Of a stretch of 9,215 bases of DNA, positions 5,433-9,215 are shown in pieces (within the stretch, counting starts at the first letter, position 1; each line of letters begins with the position of its first letter). Source of the stretch: Coriobacteriia bacterium (lineage in GTDB: Bacteria > Actinomycetota > Coriobacteriia > Coriobacteriales > UBA8131); contig WQXZ01000062.1 of NCBI GenBank assembly GCA_009781525.1, positions 1-9,215 of the forward strand, in the 5' to 3' direction. A model generated the notes under the pieces. That model searched no databases, was not told where the DNA came from, and saw only the letters and a list, made by a program, of their open reading frames with translations. The translations under genes were made by a program, and so were the position numbers.

Positions 5433-6146
5433 ATGAAGCAGAGCACAAATAGATACTCGAAGAGCCACCTGCTTGCTACCCTATTGGCCTCGCTACTCGT
5501 AACTACGCTGTTCTTTCAGGCAGCCTGTCAGCGAAAGGCTGAAGCACCCGAAGAGCCGGCAGCAGAGGAAGTGTCTGCCGAACATGCCGCTCCTGAGAAA
5601 CCTACTGACGACGATCGTCAGCCGGTGATTCAGCAGAACGACACTCCTGAACTGCCTTCCTACACCAGACCCGAGGGCACACCGATTGTTCTCTCCGACA
5701 GCGAAATGGGTCTGAGAATCACCATCGTTAACCCAGACTGGACCTACATGAAAGACCCAGGAACCGGACAGCTGTATATCGTCAACCCAGCCTTGGTGCA
5801 AAGCGGATGCCTGATCACGATAACCGCTATCTCATTCACTGTACCGCTTGACGATGCAACTGTCGCGCAGCTCTGGGATATGATGAAGCTAGGCTTTGGC
5901 TCCTTTGAGATAATCACCTATGACACCGAAGAAATCACAGTCGGTGGCACCTTCGCAGGCTATCTGATTCCGTTTGACCTCGGCCAAGACGGAGTCTACG
6001 CAAATTGCGGATTGGTGATGTTCAGCACCGGTGAAATTGTGTACATGTGCACATACACCTCTCTTCCAGAGTGCCTTGAAGAAGTGCATGACGTTTTCGA
6101 TAACATGCTCGACTCGTTTGAGGTATATGAGGTACCCACCCCCTAA
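5433..6146 (+). CDS. Putative lipoprotein, PsbP/DcrB-like C-terminal domain
   Basis: A 237-residue exported protein of unknown role. Residues 1-31 form a signal peptide with a basic start and a hydrophobic core (LLATLLASLLVTTLFF). Cys32 in FQAAC is a plausible lipidation site, though Gln at -3 is not the usual Leu/Val/Ile. Residues 33-85 are a charged Pro/Glu/Ala linker. Residues ~90-230 are globular and end in the pattern GYLIPFDL...GEIVYMCTYTS...FDNMLDSFEVYEV, which resembles the PsbP/DcrB (DUF1795-type) lipoprotein fold. Four cysteines (126, 192, 206, 214) could form disulphides outside the cell. The start is ATG 5433 with AAGGAGAG 5 nt upstream; the longer frame from 5280 runs through the tRNA and is rejected. 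Probably read through from the tRNA promoter; no own promoter was seen. Confidence 0.75.
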   Translation: MKQSTNRYSKSHLLATLLASLLVTTLFFQAACQRKAEAPEEPAAEEVSAEHAAPEKPTDDDRQPVIQQNDTPELPSYTRPEGTPIVLSDSEMGLRITIVNPDWTYMKDPGTGQLYIVNPALVQSGCLITITAISFTVPLDDATVAQLWDMMKLGFGSFEIITYDTEEITVGGTFAGYLIPFDLGQDGVYANCGLVMFSTGEIVYMCTYTSLPECLEEVHDVFDNMLDSFEVYEVPTP

Positions 6147-6304
6147 GAGCCGTTGCGACCACCAGACTTCCGTGCAAGCTTTGATATAACTGTGGATAAA
6201 ACCTCGCTGGCGCACTGCGTAGCGTGTCTGGCTGCTTGAGCACGTGCCCAGCCGTATGGCAAAAGCAAGATTTTGTCCACATGAAGAACTGGCAAGGCTT
6301 GTGG
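6147..6304. other. Convergent intergenic gap with inverted DnaA-box-like sites
   Basis: This 158-nt gap separates the ends of the lipoprotein and znuA genes. TGTGGATAAAA (6191-6201, an exact DnaA box on the minus strand) and TTTTGTCCACA (6271-6281, box with one change) form an 11-bp inverted repeat with one mismatch, 69 nt apart. A weaker GGCTG/CAGCC pair (6230-6234 / 6249-6253) and the palindrome GCACGTGC (6240-6247) lie between. No stem followed by a T-run is seen for either gene. Confidence 0.5.
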
Positions 6305-7396
6305 CTATTCCGCGAGGCTGATATATATTTTCTGCAGGTTCGACTGCATGCGCTCCAGGTAGGTCAGGTTGTCTTCGTTGCTTTCCATAGTGTAGACGGT
6401 CTCGACCTTCGCGCCGACCTCCCTTGCCAGGGTTTGCGAGATGGCAGGACTTGCCATTTCTTCGGCGAAGATGGTTGTAACATTATTGGCGCGGCAGTAG
6501 TCAACCAGTGCTGCCAGCTGTTGAGCGGTCGGCTCGCCATCGGCAAAGGTGTCGGCGACACTATTCTGCTCCAAGCCAAAGTCACGACAGAGATAGGCGA
6601 AGGCGGCGTGGCCTGTGACGAAGTTTTTATTATCGAGCGTTGCGAATAGTTTTTGGTAGTCTTTGATCAGATCGGTCAGTTGATTTGAGAAGGCAGTGAA
6701 ATTGTCAAAGTAATATTTTGCATTTGCATAATCAACAGTCGTCAACGCTTGAAGAATGTTTAATGCTGCTACCACTCCGCCAAAAGGGCTTAGCCAGGTG
6801 TGGGGATCAAACTGGCCACGCTCAGCAATTACAGCTGGGTCTGTGTTCATGATGGGTGTCATCTCATATGATGTTTCAACCACCACTAGCTTTGGGTTAC
6901 CTGCTGCTGTGATCGCTTCGTCAACCCATGCTTCCATTCCGAATCCGTTGTAGGCGAAAAGCTGTGCTTCGCTGATTGCTACCAGATCCTGGGCTTTGGG
7001 CTCGAAGTCGTGCGGTTCCATTCCGTCAGGGATTATAGTGTAGACGGCAACCTTGTCACCGCCCACGGCCAAGACGAACTCGTAAATTGCGTTGAAGGTG
7101 ACACAGACCTTGATCTTGCCTTCTGCGTCGGCAAAGGGATGGGAGTCGCGGCTGGTTCCGGTGTTGTTGCTGGAGCCGGAGCCGCCACTTGAGCCGGAGC
7201 CGCCGCTGGAGCCGGAGCCGCCGCTGGAGCCGGAGCCGCCGCTGGAGCCAGTTGGGTTGCAGGCAGCCGCTCCTATTGATAAACCAGCAGTCAATGCAAT
7301 CACCAGCACCAGTCGTAGTGCGCTGGAAAGCTTCTTGGAGACTACTATTGCCAGACCTGTCGAGCCAGTGTGCTTTCTCTGAGGTAATCTAGGCAT
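6305..7396 (-). CDS. znuA: Zinc ABC transporter substrate-binding lipoprotein
   Basis: A 363-residue cluster A-I metal-binding protein that captures Zn(II) outside the membrane for the ZnuBC importer. A long signal peptide ends in a lipobox at Cys46 (SIGAAAC). Residues 51-76 are a Gly/Ser tether of four SSGGSG repeats. The metal-binding fold follows, with His129 (EPHDF), His199 (DPHTW) and His263 (TGHAAF); a third His rather than Glu is typical of zinc rather than manganese binders. Pattern NEDNLTYLERMQSNLQKI is the usual C-terminus. Oddly, the His-rich loop common in ZnuA is absent. The ATG at 7394-7396 has AGGAAAGG about 10 nt upstream, and no better internal start exists. It is transcribed divergently from znuCB-zur across a shared control region with two operators, so zinc repression is expected. 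Confidence 0.9.
   Translation of the reverse strand: MPRLPQRKHTGSTGLAIVVSKKLSSALRLVLVIALTAGLSIGAAACNPTGSSGGSGSSGGSGSSGGSGSSGGSGSSNNTGTSRDSHPFADAEGKIKVCVTFNAIYEFVLAVGGDKVAVYTIIPDGMEPHDFEPKAQDLVAISEAQLFAYNGFGMEAWVDEAITAAGNPKLVVVETSYEMTPIMNTDPAVIAERGQFDPHTWLSPFGGVVAALNILQALTTVDYANAKYYFDNFTAFSNQLTDLIKDYQKLFATLDNKNFVTGHAAFAYLCRDFGLEQNSVADTFADGEPTAQQLAALVDYCRANNVTTIFAEEMASPAISQTLAREVGAKVETVYTMESNEDNLTYLERMQSNLQKIYISLAE
7173..7249. repeat. 18-bp tandem repeat in znuA, four units
   Basis: Units begin at 7173, 7191, 7209 and 7227, each GAGCCGGAGCCGCCGCTG on the plus strand; the first differs at three or so positions and a 5-nt remnant follows. Each unit encodes SSGGSG on the minus strand. Being a multiple of three, copy changes would alter tether length without a frameshift. 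Confidence 0.95.
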
Positions 7397-7416
7397 TCTC
7401 AGACAACCTTTCCTAC

Positions 7417-7439
7417 TTGCAAATGCGTCTCATTTGCAA
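7417..7439. promoter_or_regulatory. Operator 1 of the zinc locus
   Basis: A perfect inverted repeat, TTGCAAATG-N5-CATTTGCAA. It overlaps the -35 and spacer of the rightward promoter and the first transcribed bases of znuA. Its repetition as operator 2 and the Fur-family gene in the operon make it a likely Zur site. Arms 5 bp apart differ from the best-known Zur boxes, so the motif may be lineage specific. Confidence 0.7.
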
Positions 7440-7446
7440 CTATAAT
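7417..7446 (+). promoter_or_regulatory. Promoter of znuC-znuB-zur
   Basis: -35 TTGCAA (7417-7422) and a perfect -10 TATAAT (7441-7446), spaced by 18 nt. The start would be near 7453, leaving a leader of about 90 nt. The -35 is embedded in operator 1. Confidence 0.55.
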
Positions 7447-7448
7447 CT

Positions 7449-7477
7449 ACGATAATCTTGTAGGCTTCTGGTGTCAA
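7449..7477 (-). promoter_or_regulatory. Promoter of znuA
   Basis: On the minus strand a perfect -35 TTGACA (7472-7477) is followed after 17 nt by TATCGT (7449-7454, 4 of 6). Initiation near 7442 puts operator 1 at the very start of the transcript, and operator 2 against the -35. It overlaps the rightward promoter face to face. Confidence 0.55.
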
Positions 7478-7499
7478 GTGCGAATGCGTCGCATTTGCA
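7477..7499. promoter_or_regulatory. Operator 2 of the zinc locus
   Basis: TGCGAATGC-GTC-GCATTTGCA (7479-7499) is an inverted repeat with one mismatch and matches operator 1 at most positions, sharing AATGCGTC and CATTTGCA. It abuts the leftward -35 and lies in the early transcribed region of znuC. Centres of the two operators are 60 bp apart. Confidence 0.65.
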
Positions 7500-7542
7500 G
7501 CAAGCAAAAGCAACCCAGCGACTCCGATAAAGCAGGTATAGA

Positions 7543-8220
7543 GTGATTAAGGCAGAAAATCTCTATTTTTCGTACACAGGTTCCCCGCCCTACCTGCTGG
7601 CTGGAATCGACTTTGTCATCCAAGACGGTGAGTATCTATCGATAGTCGGTGACAACGGTAGTGGTAAAAGCACTTTGCTGCGCTTGATTTTGAAGTTCAT
7701 TCGTCCGTTAAGTGGAGTTATTACCTGTGATGCAACCAGAATCGGATATGTTCCTCAACGTAAGGACTTCGCCAACACCGACTTCCCTATCACAGTCTAT
7801 GAAGCCCTCAACTCTTATCGAAGCATACTTAAGCTGAAAGACAGTGCTGTTATTTCTAATACACTCGAGTTGGTTGGCATGGCTGACTATGCAAATGCTC
7901 TGATGGGAACGCTATCTGGCGGACAAAGTCAACGTGTTTTTATTGCCCGCGCACTGCTTGGGCAACCTGATCTGCTTCTGTTGGACGAACCATCTACAGG
8001 TATGGATCAGCACAGCCAGCAGGATGTCTACCACTTGCTTCGAACATTAAACGAGCAGCATGGAGTCACTATTATCTCTGTTGAGCACAATCTGAATGCA
8101 GCAATATCGAACTCAACCTTGATTTACCACCTAAAAGATGGCCAAGGGCACCTCTGTACGCCGCAGCAATATATTGACGAGTATCTTACCGATAGGATGA
8201 GCGCACATGCACATGCTTAA
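7543..8220 (+). CDS. znuC: Zinc ABC transporter ATP-binding protein
   Basis: A 225-residue ABC ATPase that powers zinc import with ZnuB at the inner membrane face. All motifs are intact: Walker A GDNGSGKST (36-44), Q-loop Gln72 (YVPQRKDF), signature LSGGQ (124-128), Walker B LLLLDEP (144-150) with Glu149, and H-loop His182 (SVEHNL). Length and the FPITVYEAL segment fit the zinc/manganese importer family. The start is GTG 7543-7545 with a weak GCAGG upstream. The C-terminus ends in AHAHA, possibly metal-interacting. The permease start lies inside its last codons, showing tight coupling. Zinc rather than manganese is inferred from the ZnuA histidines and the Fur-type gene downstream. Confidence 0.9.
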   Translation: MIKAENLYFSYTGSPPYLLAGIDFVIQDGEYLSIVGDNGSGKSTLLRLILKFIRPLSGVITCDATRIGYVPQRKDFANTDFPITVYEALNSYRSILKLKDSAVISNTLELVGMADYANALMGTLSGGQSQRVFIARALLGQPDLLLLDEPSTGMDQHSQQDVYHLLRTLNEQHGVTIISVEHNLNAAISNSTLIYHLKDGQGHLCTPQQYIDEYLTDRMSAHAHA

Positions 8221-9034
8221 GTACGCCTTCATGCAGAATGCCTTATTCGTATCGGTCTGCATATCGATACTCTGTCCCTGCATCGGCATCTTTCTGGTGC
8301 TCAGGCGAAACTCGATGATAAGTGATACTTTGTCGCATGCGTCTCTTGCTGGAGTTACAATCGGCTTGCTTGCCAAGCAAAACCCGATTCTGGGAGCCTT
8401 TGTTTTTACCTCGATCTGCGGGGCATTGATCGAGTACTTGCGCTCTTACTTCAGGAAGTACACAGATCTTATCCTCACAATTGTTCTTTCACTCAGCGTT
8501 GGAACAGCGATTACCATCATCAGCTCAGGCAAGTTGCGTGCCAGTGCAGACGCTTTTATGTTTGGTAGCATTCTGACTGTGACTGGATTCGATATGGTAA
8601 TGGTGCTGGCTCTGACTGTGGCTTCGGTATTGGCACTTGTGTTGCTTTATCACCAGATGGTCTACATCTCATATGATGAAGAAGCGGCACGAATCGCGGG
8701 AGTGAAGGTTGGGCTGATCAATTATGTGTTTTCGATTCTGGTTGCTTCAGCAATCTCTGCCTCGATTCGCATAGTCGGGGTGCTGGTGCTGGGCTCGATG
8801 ATAGCCTTGCCGGTCGCTACTGCCCTGCAGTTTGAAAAAGGGTTTCGATCCACCTTGGTGCTGTCGATTGTCTTCAGTTTCGTTGACATAATGGTGGGGC
8901 TTTTTGCCTCGTACTATCTTAATGTCGCGCCAGGTGGATTCACCGCTTTGGTTTCTGTTGCTGTACTTTTTTTGGTAATGGCTTCGTTGCGAGTTACTGC
9001 GCGATTGCGCAATGGTGCTGGAGTCAATGCTTGA
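8207..9034 (+). CDS. znuB: Zinc ABC transporter permease (ABC-3 family)
   Basis: A 275-residue integral membrane protein with about eight or nine hydrophobic segments, forming the Zn(II) channel with ZnuC. Family features include the first helix ending CPCIGIFLVLRRNSMI, SDTLSHASLAGVTIGLL with the conserved SHASLAG, and the distal SASIRIVGVLVLGSMIALP block. Length is typical. The ATG at 8207 overlaps the znuC end by 14 nt and has AGGATGAG at 8194-8201; a second ATG two codons on is possible but its spacing is worse. Next gene, zur, starts 37 nt downstream without a visible promoter or terminator, so the three form one operon. Confidence 0.92.
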   Translation: MHMLKYAFMQNALFVSVCISILCPCIGIFLVLRRNSMISDTLSHASLAGVTIGLLAKQNPILGAFVFTSICGALIEYLRSYFRKYTDLILTIVLSLSVGTAITIISSGKLRASADAFMFGSILTVTGFDMVMVLALTVASVLALVLLYHQMVYISYDEEAARIAGVKVGLINYVFSILVASAISASIRIVGVLVLGSMIALPVATALQFEKGFRSTLVLSIVFSFVDIMVGLFASYYLNVAPGGFTALVSVAVLFLVMASLRVTARLRNGAGVNA

Positions 9035-9071
9035 ACAGCATGGGTTTGACCGGTTAAGTGAGGTAGGCAGG

Positions 9072-9215
9072 ATGAGTCAAGCGTATAACCACAGGCATCA
9101 CGAGGGTGAGAGCCATAGGCAGATAGCAAGCACCTGGCCGGCGGGAGTAAAAAGAACCAAGCAGCGTGTTAGTGTTATGTCGATTCTTGAAGAGACCGAT
9201 CATCCGCTAAGTGCG
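9072..9215 (+). CDS. zur: Fur-family regulator, N-terminal part (probable Zur)
   Basis: The first 48 codons, cut by the window edge. GVKRTKQRVSVMSILEETDH followed by PLSA is the hallmark start of the Fur family winged-helix domain (R-x-T-x-QR-x-x-V...HPxSA). Members bind DNA as metal-loaded dimers; the position at the end of a zinc-uptake operon points to Zur, repressing it when zinc is replete, which would make the locus self-regulated. The stretch before the domain is His-rich (NHRHHEGESHR, residues 6-16), longer than usual and perhaps metal-binding. ATG 9072 follows AGGTAGGCAGG directly. Metal-site cysteines and histidines lie outside the window, so Fur, Mur or PerR cannot be excluded by sequence. 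Confidence 0.8.
   Translation, partial: MSQAYNHRHHEGESHRQIASTWPAGVKRTKQRVSVMSILEETDHPLSA

Noticed and set aside
5102..5446. 114-residue leftward ORF overlapping the tRNA
   Set aside because: Its VRVELTR...AIPPPG segment is the antisense translation of tRNA-Leu, a well-known false gene call.
7092..7382. Rightward ORF with Glu-Pro-Pro repeats
   Set aside because: It is the shadow of the 18-bp repeat and signal-peptide region of znuA on the other strand.

Overview
The window is ordinary bacterial chromosome with base composition near 50% GC. Both substrate-binding or surface proteins seen whole (the zinc-binding protein and the tRNA-adjacent protein) carry lipoprotein signals, the efflux pump is closest to Gram-positive PmrA-type pumps, and coaE is directly followed by uvrB. 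I infer a Gram-positive organism, most likely Actinomycetota and possibly a Coriobacteriia member. That placement is a guess from composition and gene order, not from a marker gene.

Layout. (1) 1-395: a leftward 5' gene fragment with a good Shine-Dalgarno and ATG at 141. An 11.5-unit GA/CT dinucleotide tract sits six codons into it and currently puts it out of frame. A perfect Gram-positive LexA-type box lies on its ribosome-binding and start region. (2) 396-1844 (-): a 12-helix MFS drug exporter with an unusual ~90-residue Ala/Pro/Thr N-terminal tail. (3) 2080-2322 (+): acyl carrier protein, with a structured leader and two candidate promoters. (4) 2319-5101 (-): coaE followed 5 nt later by uvrB; the uvrB stop overlaps the acpP stop tail to tail. 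(5) 5193-6146 (+): promoter, tRNA-Leu(CAA), then a small lipoprotein gene. (6) 6147-6304: convergent gap with two inverted DnaA-box-like sites. (7) 6305-9215: a zinc-uptake locus, with znuA leftward and znuC-znuB-zur rightward, the last cut by the window edge. The divergent control region holds two near-identical 23-bp operators and overlapping promoters.

How it fits together. The right third is a self-contained zinc regulon: ZnuA captures Zn(II) outside the membrane, ZnuB/ZnuC import it, and the Fur-family protein encoded last in the operon is the expected repressor at the two operators. The middle holds housekeeping genes (fatty-acid carrier, CoA synthesis, nucleotide excision repair, tRNA-Leu). 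The left edge is the most unusual part: a candidate phase-variable, SOS-linked gene encoding a secreted or membrane protein, of which only the first ~50 codons are visible.
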